A stretch of 64,000 nucleotides of DNA from Methanocaldococcus fervens AG86 (GCF_000023985.1 NC_013156.1:360363-424362); one strand, 5' to 3'; counted from the first letter of the stretch, positions 1 to 8,974 are shown. Made by a program: numbers and translations. Notes: generated by a model not told the origin, from the sequence alone.

Positions 1-1
1 A

Positions 2-1063
2 GAAAAATTTGGAAATAGGTTAAATTTATTTTTTGAAAATCCAGATTTTGAAAAATACGATAAAATTATAGCTCCAATACACTGCCCAATAGATGTTAAT
101 TTTATCCCATTCACAGATGCAGTTTCTGAGATATTAGAAGAAAAATTTGGAAATGTCCATAAAAAAATAATAAACATAACTGGAGTTAAAGGCAAAACAA
201 CAACGACAACACTTATAAACCACATTTTAAAAGAAAAATATTCAACTTATTTACATAACTCAAATTTTGGTTCCATTGCTCCACCAACTATTTTAAAGAT
301 TTTAAACAACTTAGATGTTGATAAATACGATTTTTTCATATTTGAAACATCTTTGGGGTTAATTAAATGTAAGTATGGAGCCATAACCAATGTCTTAGAA
401 AATTATAAGATAGCGGGTGGAAGGAGAGACGCACTAACCGCAAAATTCAGTTCTTTAAAAAATGCTGAAACCTCTTTTGTAAATAAGAGAGATATTGAGA
501 AATACAACCTAAACATAAAACATAAATGCTTAAATGTTATAGATGTTGATAAGGCGGAGATTTTAAACAAATATCCGTTAAAATTTAAATATTTTGAAAA
601 GGTCTTTGAATTTAATAAAAATGTCTTTGGATTGCATTTTGTAGAAAATTCATTATTTGCAATAGAGATTTGTAAAAATTTGGTTGATATTGATGAAATA
701 AAGGAAAGACTAAAAACCTTCACCATAAAAAACAGAATGGAGATTAAAAAAATCGATAAAAAATTTTTAGTTAAAAATATCAACCCTGGTTTGGATATTA
801 AAGCTATTTATTATGCTATAAAAGATTTCTTAGAAGTTTTTGATGGGGATATCTATATAGGAGGAGATTTTGGAGTTGTGTGTGAGGAAATTGATGTTAA
901 GAAACTCGCCGATATTTTGAAGAAGTTTAATTGCAAATACATATTTGTTGGAGAGATTGGTAGGGAGCTGTTAAATTATTTAGATGGAATATATATAAAA
1001 AAATTTGATGAAAATAAAATAAAAAATAACTCTTTAGTTATCCTCAGGGAAAAGTTGAGTTAA
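2..1063 (+). CDS. cfbE: Coenzyme F430 synthase (Mur ligase-like), 5' partial
   Basis: The reading frame is open from base 2, so the N-terminus lies outside the window; about 353 residues are visible. A Mur-ligase P-loop, TGVKGKTTTTT, is encoded near bases 180-215, followed by a FETSLG segment and NYKIAGGRRDALTAK. I recognise these as features of the methanogen MurE-like enzyme CfbE. In the family it uses ATP to close the last carbocyclic ring of 15,17(3)-seco-F430-17(3)-acid, giving F430, the nickel cofactor of methyl-coenzyme M reductase. The internal ATG at 353 lies downstream of the P-loop and is not the start. It is convergent with hcgF, with stop codons four bases apart or overlapping. 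Another Mur-like ligase remains possible. Confidence 0.7.
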   Translation, partial: EKFGNRLNLFFENPDFEKYDKIIAPIHCPIDVNFIPFTDAVSEILEEKFGNVHKKIINITGVKGKTTTTTLINHILKEKYSTYLHNSNFGSIAPPTILKILNNLDVDKYDFFIFETSLGLIKCKYGAITNVLENYKIAGGRRDALTAKFSSLKNAETSFVNKRDIEKYNLNIKHKCLNVIDVDKAEILNKYPLKFKYFEKVFEFNKNVFGLHFVENSLFAIEICKNLVDIDEIKERLKTFTIKNRMEIKKIDKKFLVKNINPGLDIKAIYYAIKDFLEVFDGDIYIGGDFGVVCEEIDVKKLADILKKFNCKYIFVGEIGRELLNYLDGIYIKKFDENKIKNNSLVILREKLS

Positions 1064-1569
1064 ATAAAATATTCCTCCTTCAAAATCTCTAAGAACTTTT
1101 TTATCCCTATCTCGATGCCATTTTTTTGCCTCTCTTTAACATTTTCAAATGTTATTAAGTTTGCATAGACATCTGAAGTAAATAAATGGCAGTTTTTGTC
1201 TGTTATTATGCAAATAGCTCCCCTCCCAACTCCTGCAGTGCTTCCAATGGCTATATTGACATTTAACTTTTTCTTCAACACCTCTGCCATCAATTTAGCA
1301 ACAATTAAATCCTTCTCTTCGCTGTATGCCTTTGCATACTTATAGCTATAATCTGGCTCTGGAAGTTTTATATCTAAGAGTTTTTCAGCCCCTATAATTG
1401 AGGGTATGAACATGGCAGTTATGATCTTAACGTTCTTCACTAATTTTAAATCTTCATCAGAAAATAAATACTTAAATTCAAAATCTTCATAACCAGCGGC
1501 TGCTTTATGAATTGTTAAGCCTATATTTGCATGTGTAAAGCATTCAGCAGTTGCAACAGTTATCATCAT
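1060..1569 (-). CDS. hcgF: FeGP cofactor biosynthesis protein HcgF (UPF0254)
   Basis: A protein of 168-169 residues of the UPF0254 family (MJ1251 type). Near the N-terminus it carries ITVATAECFTHAN; this cysteine (residue 9 or 10 depending on which of two ATGs is used) matches the cysteine reported in HcgF to form a thioester with the guanylylpyridinol precursor. HcgF works with HcgE to build the acyl-iron ligand of the [Fe]-hydrogenase cofactor. A GSTAGVGRGA glycine-rich stretch follows around residue 108. It is convergent with the F430 synthase and divergent from the methyltransferase at 1690. A remnant of an HcgA-like gene occurs at 25 kb in this window, so the state of the whole FeGP pathway in this strain is an open question. 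Confidence 0.72.
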   Translation of the reverse strand: MMITVATAECFTHANIGLTIHKAAAGYEDFEFKYLFSDEDLKLVKNVKIITAMFIPSIIGAEKLLDIKLPEPDYSYKYAKAYSEEKDLIVAKLMAEVLKKKLNVNIAIGSTAGVGRGAICIITDKNCHLFTSDVYANLITFENVKERQKNGIEIGIKKFLEILKEEYFI

Positions 1570-1577
1570 CTCCCTCC

Positions 1578-1650
1578 CAACCTTTTAGAAAAAGCTTGAC
1601 CAAAACAGATGCATTAAGGAAGGGCTTTCAACCCTTCATAAAGCCTCTTA
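1578..1650. repeat. Dispersed hairpin-rich intergenic repeat, copy 1
   Basis: A CTTTTAGAAAAAG hairpin stem is followed by a second hairpin, GAAGGG-CTTTCAA-CCCTTC, and ends in GCCTCTTA. About 60 bases match, in reverse orientation, the segment at 17225-17281, and the same order recurs at 62374-62447. It lies between two divergent genes. Confidence 0.75.
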
Positions 1651-1689
1651 GATTAAAATCATCATAAATCAATCTTTTATCGTGAGAAT

Positions 1690-2385
1690 ATGGGAATTAA
1701 AGATTATTATGACAAGTTAGCTAAGAGTTATGATAATTTGTATAAAAACAAGTATATGAGAGTTGTGGAAAGGGAAATTATAAAGAGAGAGATTAAAGAT
1801 GATGATTTTGTTTTAGATATTGGTTGTGGAACTGGGGAACAGTTAAAAATTTTAAAGAATGCCATTGGATTAGACATATCAATAGAAATGGCTAAAATAG
1901 CAAATAAAAAAACAAATAAGCCAGTAGTTGTTGCTAACGCTGAATTCCTCCCATTTAAAAATAAGAGCTTTGATAAAGCAATCTCATTTTTTGGAGCTTT
2001 AAATCATTGCAATATAAATAGGGCTTTGAGAGAGGTTAATAGAGTTTTAAAGGATGATGGAGTTTTTATATTTACTGTGGCAAACATCTATGACATGAAA
2101 TGGATTATCAAAAATATTTTAAAAGGAAATTTTAAAAAAGTAAAAAATGCCATGAAAAAAAGGAAAGGAACTATAACAAAAGTAGTTGAAGGAGAAAAAA
2201 TAAAAGTAAAAACAAGATTCTATGATTTTAAGGAAGTTGAAGAAGCTTTAAAAAAAGAAGGTTTTGAAATAATTTATACATTTGGAGCAAATATTACAAA
2301 CTCTCCATTGGATAAATTTCTTTACAAAAGCTTTTTTAAAAACTTTGCCTCATACATAGGATTTGTAGCTAAAAAATCAAAATAA
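1690..2385 (+). CDS. Class I SAM-dependent methyltransferase
   Basis: A protein of 231 residues with methyltransferase motif I, VLDIGCGTGEQL, at about residues 41-52, an acidic motif II (GLDIS) and a motif IV-like stretch, FDKAISFFGALNH. These place it in the Methyltransf_11/UbiE-like class. The substrate cannot be told from sequence. The ATG follows GTGAG. The gene stands between an intergenic repeat and the convergent GGGP synthase gene, so it is probably a single-gene unit. The C-terminal third is lysine-rich, which may fit a nucleic-acid or acidic substrate, but that is speculation. Confidence 0.75.
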   Translation: MGIKDYYDKLAKSYDNLYKNKYMRVVEREIIKREIKDDDFVLDIGCGTGEQLKILKNAIGLDISIEMAKIANKKTNKPVVVANAEFLPFKNKSFDKAISFFGALNHCNINRALREVNRVLKDDGVFIFTVANIYDMKWIIKNILKGNFKKVKNAMKKRKGTITKVVEGEKIKVKTRFYDFKEVEEALKKEGFEIIYTFGANITNSPLDKFLYKSFFKNFASYIGFVAKKSK

Positions 2386-2411
2386 ATAATCAGTAATAAG
2401 AATAAATATTG

Positions 2412-3173
2412 TTATCTATTTTTCAGCTTTTCTTTTCCAGCTTTTTTAATCGCTTCATACATCATCTCAACAGCATTTGGATTTTCTTCCAACAAATTGC
2501 CCGTAACTATCGCATCAGCTCCAGCTAAAACCTTTTCATATGCAATTTCTGGCTTTCTAATTCCTCCACCAACAATTATATTAATTCCAGAAAGCTTTTT
2601 TGACAAACTTATGGTTTCATTATTTACTGGATAAGGAGCTCCACTTCCAGCCTCTAGATAAGCCCATCTCATCCCAAAGAACTTTGCTGATAAACAGTAC
2701 ATCGCTGCTATCTTTGGTTTGTTTTGTGGAATCTCTCTTATCTCACCAACATAACCAACGGCAGTTTTTTTTGCCGGCTCTATGCAGAGATATGCCATTG
2801 GTATTGGTTCCAAATTGTATTTTAAAATTGTTATAGCTCCCAAAGTTGGAGCTGTTATTGCCCAATAGGTGTTTGAGGAGTTCATTAAGCTCATGTAAAA
2901 TACTGCATCAGCATATTTTGAAAGTCCATCAACGTTTCCAGGGAATAAGATTATTGGAAGCTTAGTTATCTTTTTTATCTGTTTAACTGCCTCATCCAAA
3001 TTAACTACGCCAATACTACCTCCAACCATTATTGCATCAGCGTAATCTTTAACTTTTTCAGCTATCTCTTCAATATTCTCCTCTTCTGGATCTAATAGGG
3101 TTAAATAAACAGCTCCCTCTTCTTCAATTATTTCATTTAATCTTTTTTCAACTTTTCCTATTTTTATCTCCAT
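2412..3173 (-). CDS. Geranylgeranylglyceryl phosphate synthase
   Basis: A protein of 253 residues with a TIM-barrel prenyltransferase pattern: LTLLDPEE near residue 25, ADAIMVGGS near 48, ILFPGN near 76, the EAGSGAP stretch near 174 and the IIVGGGIR phosphate-binding loop near 198. The family transfers a geranylgeranyl group to sn-glycerol-1-phosphate, the first ether bond of archaeal membrane lipids. The start follows GGTGA. It is transcribed in the same direction as DHQ synthase II just upstream (53-base gap) and may share its transcript. Confidence 0.88.
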   Translation of the reverse strand: MEIKIGKVEKRLNEIIEEEGAVYLTLLDPEEENIEEIAEKVKDYADAIMVGGSIGVVNLDEAVKQIKKITKLPIILFPGNVDGLSKYADAVFYMSLMNSSNTYWAITAPTLGAITILKYNLEPIPMAYLCIEPAKKTAVGYVGEIREIPQNKPKIAAMYCLSAKFFGMRWAYLEAGSGAPYPVNNETISLSKKLSGINIIVGGGIRKPEIAYEKVLAGADAIVTGNLLEENPNAVEMMYEAIKKAGKEKLKNR

Positions 3174-3226
3174 GATTTCACCAAAATAGGAAAAATAGAA
3201 AATTATCTTCTAAAAAGGTAAAATAG

Positions 3227-4312
3227 TCATTTTTCAATGATTGTCTCTTTTATTGCCATCCCAAAATGTCTTGCATGTTCTTCTGGCTTTATTAAAACCT
3301 TATCTCCTGGCTTTAAATCAACAACAGATACTGGTTCCCCATTTTCATTAACCAACCTTATTGTTTCAGCATTCTGTAATATAGTTCTAACAATATCTCC
3401 TTTATATTCTGCCTCAATTAAAATTAATGGCCTTCTCTCAATCTTTACTCTGCCAACTATAGCCTCTCTTGCATTTCCGTCCTTATCGACAATTAAAACC
3501 TTATCCCCTGCCTTCAATTCACTTAAATATTTTGTTTTATTTCCTGGGCATAATATGTATGCATGAACAGGGCCGGCATTGACTCTAAATGGTCTTGTAG
3601 CTACGTAAGGGTTTTCTACAGTTTCGGAGTGAACTAAGAATAAAGCCCTTGAGTAAGAGCCGATTAACATTCCTTCTCCTATATTCATTAATGAGCATGT
3701 ATCTATACAAACTCTATCTCCACTTCCTATAGGTTCAACTCTTGTTATTGTTGCCACATCTAAAGCTACTTTTTCTTTATTCATCTCTTCAATTAATTTT
3801 GATAATTCTTTTATATCTTCCAAGTTTTTTGGAGTTAAAAGAACTCCATCAGTTCCTTTCTCCAATATTTCATAAGCTACTTTTACCTCATCAACTGAAT
3901 CTACACTTGCAATAATCTTTACATCTCTGTGGAATAAATCAGCAATTAAGTTTTCTAATGGAATGATTGTCCAATCCCTCCCCTCTAAAATAATATTGTC
4001 AACAAAACCAAACCTTGCGACCTCTGAAGCAAATTCTTCATCATCTTTTGATTCTATTGGTATGTATATAGCTGTCTCTTTCCCCATATTCTTAGCTTCT
4101 TTTAGAAACTCTATGTCATCGTCCTTATTTATTAATACGATATCTGCATCTAATGAATGAGAGGCTACTTTAATATTCCCAAGTTCTTTGATTTTTTCAA
4201 TATCATCTGGCTGAGCAACAACAACAGGAATTGATGATTCCAAAGCCATTGTTACAATCTCTTTTTTATCTTCCCAATCATCTCCAACGACATTAACCCA
4301 TCCAAATTTCAT
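3227..4312 (-). CDS. aroB': 3-dehydroquinate synthase type II
   Basis: A protein of 361 residues that I recognise as the archaeal DHQ synthase II (MJ1249 type), beginning MKFGWVNVVGDDWEDKK. In the methanogen shikimate pathway this enzyme oxidatively deaminates and cyclises 2-amino-3,7-dideoxy-D-threo-hept-6-ulosonate to 3-dehydroquinate, replacing the bacterial DAHP/AroB route. Conserved blocks include GSGDRVCIDTCSLM and AGPVHAYILCPGNKTKYLSEL. The ATG follows AGGTGG. Chorismate mutase (56344) and anthranilate synthase II (59846) elsewhere in the window act further down the same pathway. Confidence 0.9.
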   Translation of the reverse strand: MKFGWVNVVGDDWEDKKEIVTMALESSIPVVVAQPDDIEKIKELGNIKVASHSLDADIVLINKDDDIEFLKEAKNMGKETAIYIPIESKDDEEFASEVARFGFVDNIILEGRDWTIIPLENLIADLFHRDVKIIASVDSVDEVKVAYEILEKGTDGVLLTPKNLEDIKELSKLIEEMNKEKVALDVATITRVEPIGSGDRVCIDTCSLMNIGEGMLIGSYSRALFLVHSETVENPYVATRPFRVNAGPVHAYILCPGNKTKYLSELKAGDKVLIVDKDGNAREAIVGRVKIERRPLILIEAEYKGDIVRTILQNAETIRLVNENGEPVSVVDLKPGDKVLIKPEEHARHFGMAIKETIIEK

Positions 4313-4375
4313 AATTCCACCTACTCACTTTTAATTAAATTAAGTTTCTCAAATTCTTATATAAATATTGTTATT

Positions 4376-4918
4376 TTACAGCAAATTACAGTGGCGTTTT
4401 ATTACCACACTTTCATCCAAATTCAATCTCTTCATAACCTCAGCAATAACCAAATCCAAGAATATTAATGCTGTTTCTTCAAAAGTAGTTCCCATTGGCA
4501 AATATTTTGATTTTTTAACATCTAACTGTATTGTTATATCAGCAAACTCCACAACATTCCCGCATTCACATACAATAGCAACAATATTGTTGTTTATTTT
4601 AGCTGCTTTTTTAGCAACTGTTAAAACACTTTCTGTTCTACCACTGCCTGAAATTAAGATTAGCAAATCATCCTTTTCATATGAAGGTGTTGTTGCCTCT
4701 CCAACAAAATAAGAGTCAAAGCCAAGATGCATTAATCTCATTGCAAAACATCTTCCAATATATCCGCTCCTTCCAACGCCAAAAACAAAGATTTTTTTAG
4801 CTTTTATAATCCTGTCCACTAAAGAATTCAGCCTATTTTTCCATTCATCGTTGGTGTAGAATTTTTTTAACATTAATATATTTTGAGATATAACCTCAAG
4901 TTCGTCCAATTTCGACAC
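4376..4918 (-). CDS. phi: 6-phospho-3-hexuloisomerase
   Basis: A protein of 180 residues, a single SIS domain: FGVGRSGYIGRCFAMRL near residue 48, ISGSGRTESVL near 89 and a conserved C-terminal VVIKRHCNLL. It closely fits MJ1247, whose structure defined the family. It interconverts 3-hexulose 6-phosphate and fructose 6-phosphate; in archaea lacking the oxidative pentose phosphate pathway this supplies ribulose 5-phosphate. I kept the GTG start (MSKLDEL) because it reproduces the family N-terminus. A TTG three codons later is better spaced from an AGGTG motif and is a possible alternative. Confidence 0.9.
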   Translation of the reverse strand: MSKLDELEVISQNILMLKKFYTNDEWKNRLNSLVDRIIKAKKIFVFGVGRSGYIGRCFAMRLMHLGFDSYFVGEATTPSYEKDDLLILISGSGRTESVLTVAKKAAKINNNIVAIVCECGNVVEFADITIQLDVKKSKYLPMGTTFEETALIFLDLVIAEVMKRLNLDESVVIKRHCNLL

Positions 4919-5009
4919 CTATCGAAGTTATTTTCACAAGTGTATCCAAATTTATAGATTAATTTTTGAAAAAATAAAACAATAAAAAAATAACAATTTT
5001 GGTAAAAAA

Positions 5010-5120
5010 TGGTGGGGGTGCTGGGATTTGAACCCAGGTCCAGGGATTTCTCCTGCCGTGGTCCAGCGCCCTATAGGCAACTGGAGTCCCCGATGATAGA
5101 CCTGGCTACACCACACCCCC
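5010..5120 (-). tRNA. trnW: tRNA-Trp (CCA) with a 33-nt intron
   Basis: The minus strand gives acceptor GGGGGTG paired with CACCCCC, encoded CCA, and anticodon arm GGGGA-CTCCAG/A-TCCCT with anticodon CCA. The intron occupies 5048-5080. A bulge-helix-bulge can be drawn: exon CTCC pairs with intron GGAG as the central 4-bp helix, bulges are AGT and AAA, and TGCC/GGCA forms the outer helix. Cleavage would occur between positions 37 and 38, the standard archaeal site. A TATA-like TTTTTATATG lies about 40 bases upstream of the 5' end. Confidence 0.95.
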
Positions 5121-5269
5121 GCATCAATATATAAACTGTGAAGGTTCTTCAACGACACATATAAAAAGTAAAAGGGGTTATATAAATTTTACGGTTATCT
5201 AAGATACTTTTATATTGGTTTAGCTCAATACGTTTGACAATAAACACTTAAACTCAATGAGGGGTAAGG

Positions 5270-6136
5270 ATGATTTTATTGGATGAAAATACAAGAGCAA
5301 TAGTTCAAGGGATTACTGGGAGGCAGGGAAGCTTTCATACAAAAAAGATGTTAGAATGCGGAACAAAAATCGTTGGAGGAGTTACACCAGGAAAAGGTGG
5401 ACAAGAAGTTCATGGAGTTCCTGTGTTTGATACAGTTAAAGAGGCTGTTAAAGAGACAGATGCAAATGCATCAGTAATTTTTGTTCCAGCTCCATTTGCT
5501 AAGGATGCTGTTTTTGAAGCAATAGACGCTGGAATTGATTTGATAGTTGTTATTACTGAACATATTCCAGTTCACGATACAATGGAGTTTGTAAATTATG
5601 CTGAGGAAGTAGGAGTAAAGATTATAGGCCCTAACACTCCAGGAATTGCTTCTCCAAAAGTTGGAAAGCTTGGGATTATACCAATGGAAGTTTTGCAAGA
5701 AGGTAGTGTTGGAATTGTCTCAAGAAGTGGAACTCTAACATATGAAATAGCTCACCAAATAAAAAAAGCTGGATTTGGTGTTTCAACCTGCGTAGGGATT
5801 GGAGGAGACCCAATAGTTGGATTAAGGTATAGGGAGGTTTTGGATTTATTTGAAAAGGATGGCGAAACAGAAGCAATTGTTATGATTGGGGAGATTGGTG
5901 GAGGAGCTGAGGAAGAGGCAGCTAAATTTATAAAAAATATGGAAAAACCAGTTATTGGATATATTGCTGGGCAGTCAGCCCCAGAAGGAAAAAGAATGGG
6001 TCATGCTGGAGCAATTGTTGAAAAAGGAAAAGGAACTGCTGAAAGTAAAATGAGAGCTTTAGAAGATGCAGGAGCTTATGTAGCAAGAAATATATCTGAT
6101 ATTCCAAAATTATTGGCAGAAATTTTGAGAGAATAG
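5270..6136 (+). CDS. sucD: Succinate-CoA ligase (ADP-forming), alpha subunit
   Basis: A protein of 288 residues, the usual SucD length. It opens with [14 protein letters not shown] (CoA-binding Rossmann domain), has GPNTPGI near residue 124 and SRSGTLTYE near 150, and carries the phosphohistidine segment [15 protein letters not shown] near residue 245. The enzyme interconverts succinyl-CoA and succinate with ATP; in methanogens it belongs to the incomplete reductive TCA branch, which also needs fumarate reductase (tfrB is at 17.8 kb). The ATG follows GAGGGGTAAGG. The beta subunit is not in this window. Confidence 0.95.
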   Translation: MILLDENTRAIVQGITGRQGSFHTKKMLECGTKIVGGVTPGKGGQEVHGVPVFDTVKEAVKETDANASVIFVPAPFAKDAVFEAIDAGIDLIVVITEHIPVHDTMEFVNYAEEVGVKIIGPNTPGIASPKVGKLGIIPMEVLQEGSVGIVSRSGTLTYEIAHQIKKAGFGVSTCVGIGGDPIVGLRYREVLDLFEKDGETEAIVMIGEIGGGAEEEAAKFIKNMEKPVIGYIAGQSAPEGKRMGHAGAIVEKGKGTAESKMRALEDAGAYVARNISDIPKLLAEILRE

Positions 6137-6304
6137 CTCTTATATCGATTTTACTCTATTTTCTATTTTTTATAAAAAGTTTGGCCTATTTACCTAAAAA
6201 TAATTATATTATCAATATTAACAGCATTAGAAAAACTAAATGAAAAACTTTATATTTTACAATTTTAACATTAGATTATAACTTTTCCACATAAGGGGGA
6301 TATT

Positions 6305-6643
6305 ATGACCGAAAGAGTTTTGTTTAAATTGTTCGTTGAAGAAAAAAATGTTGGAAAAGCAATAAACATTATGACGTTAGCAGGAATTACAGGATTTTTC
6401 TTACATAAATTTAGAGGATTATCTCCAGACAAATTTTTAAATTTGAGTAAGGAAGAATTTGACGATGTTGATAAGGTTTATGAGATTATAGATAAAGAAT
6501 CAGATAGGGCAGTGGTTATTGGAACGGTGGTTAAAAAGGAAAAAGCTAAAAAAATAGAAGAGCTATTAAAAGAAAGAATGAATAATGAGAGATGGACAGT
6601 AATGAAAATTCCAATATTAAAGATTAAAGTCCATAGGGTTTAA
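6305..6643 (+). CDS. PII-like protein upstream of A2 (first copy)
   Basis: A protein of 112 residues with the shape of the archaeal MJ1244 family, described as a homolog of nitrogen regulatory protein PII (LFVEEKNVGKAINIMTLAGITGFFLHKF, VVIGTVVKKE). It is about 40-50 percent alike by eye to the next gene, so the two are tandem paralogs. Both stand directly before a UPF0251 regulator and the MCR-activating ATPase A2, with 11-, 15- and 6-base gaps. That suggests an operon in which ligand sensing may tune MCR activation, which is inference. A TATA-like ACTTTATATTTT lies near 6250. Confidence 0.7.
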   Translation: MTERVLFKLFVEEKNVGKAINIMTLAGITGFFLHKFRGLSPDKFLNLSKEEFDDVDKVYEIIDKESDRAVVIGTVVKKEKAKKIEELLKERMNNERWTVMKIPILKIKVHRV

Positions 6644-6654
6644 AGGTGAAATGA

Positions 6655-6981
6655 ATGAAAGTCCTCTTATATTTGTTTGTTGAAAGTGAAAATGTTGGAA
6701 AGGCGATAAATGCATTATCAGAAGGGGGGATAACTGGATTTTTCTTATATGATTACAAAGGGATGTCTCCTCAAGATTGGCAAGGATTTTTGTTGGATGA
6801 AGATCCAGAGATGGCTATTAGGGCTGTTAATGATTTAGCACAAAATGCTGTTTTAATTGGAACTGTTGTTAATGAAAGCAACCTCATAGAAATTGAAAGG
6901 ATAATTGATGAAAAATTGGCTGATTGTAAATATACAATAATTGAAATCCCTATTGAAGGAATAATTGTAAATATGCCATAA
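6655..6981 (+). CDS. PII-like protein upstream of A2 (second copy)
   Basis: A protein of 108 residues, paralogous to the gene before it: LFVESENVGKAINALSEGGITGFFLYDYKGMSPQDW and VLIGTVVNES align with the first copy. The fold is expected to be the ferredoxin-like PII/CutA trimer. The usual T-loop uridylylation tyrosine context of GlnB is not visible, so it is not an ordinary nitrogen PII. The ATG at 6655 is preceded by AAAGGTGAAATGA. It sits in the presumed operon with the UPF0251 gene and A2. Confidence 0.7.
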   Translation: MKVLLYLFVESENVGKAINALSEGGITGFFLYDYKGMSPQDWQGFLLDEDPEMAIRAVNDLAQNAVLIGTVVNESNLIEIERIIDEKLADCKYTIIEIPIEGIIVNMP

Positions 6982-6996
6982 ATATGAGGAGATTTT

Positions 6997-7353
6997 ATGG
7001 GTAGAAGAGGGAGACCAAAAATACCAAGATTTGTATCTGAAGAACCAAAATTTAGGATATTTAAGCCACAAGGAATTTCCCTTAATGAATTGGATAAGGT
7101 TGTGTTAAAGGTGGATGAGTTAGAGGCTATTAGGTTGGTTGATTACCTCGACTACACGCAGGAAGAAGCTGCTAAGTTAATGGGTATATCAAGAAGAGTT
7201 CTGTGGAGTTTATTAACCGAAGGGAGGAAGAAAATAGCCGATGCTTTAATAAATGGAAAGGCGATAGTTATCGAAGGTGGAGAATACAAAATTAGGGAAT
7301 GTGGTTTTTGTATGGGTCATAGATTTGGTGTAAAAAAACACTGTAGATGGTGA
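6997..7353 (+). CDS. UPF0251 (DUF134) helix-turn-helix protein
   Basis: A protein of 118 residues recognised as the UPF0251 family (MJ1243 type). It starts [11 protein letters not shown], holds a sigma-70 region-4-like helix-turn-helix, [37 protein letters not shown], at about residues 49-85, and ends with a cysteine/histidine cluster, [17 protein letters not shown], that could bind a metal or Fe-S cluster. The combination suggests a redox- or metal-responsive DNA-binding protein. It is six bases upstream of A2, so it may regulate this operon, but no target site was identified. Confidence 0.8.
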   Translation: MGRRGRPKIPRFVSEEPKFRIFKPQGISLNELDKVVLKVDELEAIRLVDYLDYTQEEAAKLMGISRRVLWSLLTEGRKKIADALINGKAIVIEGGEYKIRECGFCMGHRFGVKKHCRW

Positions 7354-7359
7354 GAGGTT

Positions 7360-8964
7360 ATGATACTATTGGAAGTTAAAAATGTCTCAAAGAAATTTGG
7401 AGATAAGGAGGTTTTAAAAAACATATCCTTTACATTGAATGAAGGAGAGTCATTAGGGATTTTGGGAAAAAGTGGGGCAGGAAAATCAGTTCTATTGCAT
7501 ATGTTGAGGGGAATGGATGGTTATGAACCTACTGAAGGGCAAATAATTTATCACGTCGCTTATTGTGAAAAATGTGGTTATGTTGATGTCCCTTCAAAGG
7601 CTGGAAACCCATGTAAAAGATGTGGAGAAGAGCTTAAAAAAATAGAGGTAGATTTTTGGAACGATAAAAAATACACCTATAATTTAAAAAGAAAAATTGC
7701 TATAATGCTTCAAAGAACCTTCGCTTTGTATGGGGAGAAGTCAGTTCTAGAAAACATCTTAGAAGCTTTACACCAGGCTGGATATGAAGGAAAAGAGGCT
7801 ATTGATTTGGCGTTAAAATTAATTAAAATGGTTAAGTTGGAGCATAGAGTAACACACATTGCAAGGGATTTAAGTGGAGGAGAAAAGCAGAGAGTTGTTT
7901 TGGCAAGGCAGATTGCTAAAGAGCCATTTATATTTTTAGCTGACGAACCTACTGGAACTTTAGACCCGCAAACTGCTAAACTCGTTCACTCTGCTCTAAA
8001 AGACCTTGTCATTAAAAATAATATAAGTTTGATATTAACATCCCACTGGCCAGAGGTTATTGCTGAACTAACTGAAAAAGCTATCTGGTTGGATAAAGGA
8101 GAAATTATAATGGAAGGAACTTCTGAAGAGATTGTTAACAAATTCATGGAAACAGTTAAAGAATTTAAAAAACCTGAGGTAGAGGTTGAGATTAAAGAAG
8201 ATATTATAAGGTTGGAAAACATCTCAAAACACTACTGTTCTGTCGAAAGAGGGATCGTTAAAGCAGTTGATGGAGTTAGCTTAAATATTAGAGAGATGGA
8301 AATCTTTGGTTTAGTTGGGGTAAGTGGAGCTGGAAAAACTACATTATCAAAAATTATAGCCGGGGTTTTACCTCCTTCAAAAGGAAAATATTGGTTTAGG
8401 GTAGGAGATGAATGGGTCGATATGACCCAGCCAGGACCTGCAGGAAGAGGAAGAGCTAAGAGGTATATTGGAATACTGTTCCAAGAGTACGCTTTATATC
8501 CACACAGAACTATACTGCAAAACTTAACAGAGGCTATTGGTTTAGAGCTTCCAGATGAATTTGCAAGAATGAAAGCTGTTTATACATTAACTTCTGTTGG
8601 TTTTAGTGAAGAAGAGGCAGAGGAAATTTTAGATAAGTATCCTCATGAGCTTAGTGTTGGAGAGAGGCACAGGTGTGCTTTAGCACAGGTTTTAATAAAA
8701 GAGCCAAGGGTTGTTATCTTAGATGAACCTACAGGGACAATGGATCCAATAACAAGAAATACAGTCGCTGAATCAATTCATAAATCAAGGGTTGAGTTAG
8801 AGCAGACATATATTATTGTTTCACACGATATGGACTTTGTATTAAATGTTTGTGATAGGGCAGGATTGATGAGAAACGGTAAATTAATAAAAATTGGTAA
8901 GCCGGAGGAGATTGTTGCCTTATTAACAGAGGAGGAGAAGAAAGAGATGCTTGGGCAGAAGTAA
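7360..8964 (+). CDS. atwA: Methyl-coenzyme M reductase activation component A2
   Basis: A protein of 534 residues with two ABC ATPase domains. The first Walker A is GKSGAGKS at 36-43, with signature LSGGEKQ near 176; the second Walker A, GVSGAGKT, is near 317, with a signature-like LSVGERHR. No membrane segments are present, as expected for the soluble A2 protein that powers reductive activation of Ni in MCR with ATP. A four-cysteine insertion, CEKC (69-72) and CKRC (85-88), in the first domain looks like a zinc ribbon. Methanogenesis marker 7, another reported member of the MCR activation assembly, lies at 16.1 kb. It is the last gene of the apparent operon starting at 6305. Confidence 0.93.
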   Translation: MILLEVKNVSKKFGDKEVLKNISFTLNEGESLGILGKSGAGKSVLLHMLRGMDGYEPTEGQIIYHVAYCEKCGYVDVPSKAGNPCKRCGEELKKIEVDFWNDKKYTYNLKRKIAIMLQRTFALYGEKSVLENILEALHQAGYEGKEAIDLALKLIKMVKLEHRVTHIARDLSGGEKQRVVLARQIAKEPFIFLADEPTGTLDPQTAKLVHSALKDLVIKNNISLILTSHWPEVIAELTEKAIWLDKGEIIMEGTSEEIVNKFMETVKEFKKPEVEVEIKEDIIRLENISKHYCSVERGIVKAVDGVSLNIREMEIFGLVGVSGAGKTTLSKIIAGVLPPSKGKYWFRVGDEWVDMTQPGPAGRGRAKRYIGILFQEYALYPHRTILQNLTEAIGLELPDEFARMKAVYTLTSVGFSEEEAEEILDKYPHELSVGERHRCALAQVLIKEPRVVILDEPTGTMDPITRNTVAESIHKSRVELEQTYIIVSHDMDFVLNVCDRAGLMRNGKLIKIGKPEEIVALLTEEEKKEMLGQK

Positions 8965-8974
8965 TTCATTTAAT

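Noticed and set aside
4952-5158. Minus-strand open frame of 68 codons
   Set aside because: It coincides with the intron-containing tRNA-Trp gene; the apparent protein has no family resemblance.
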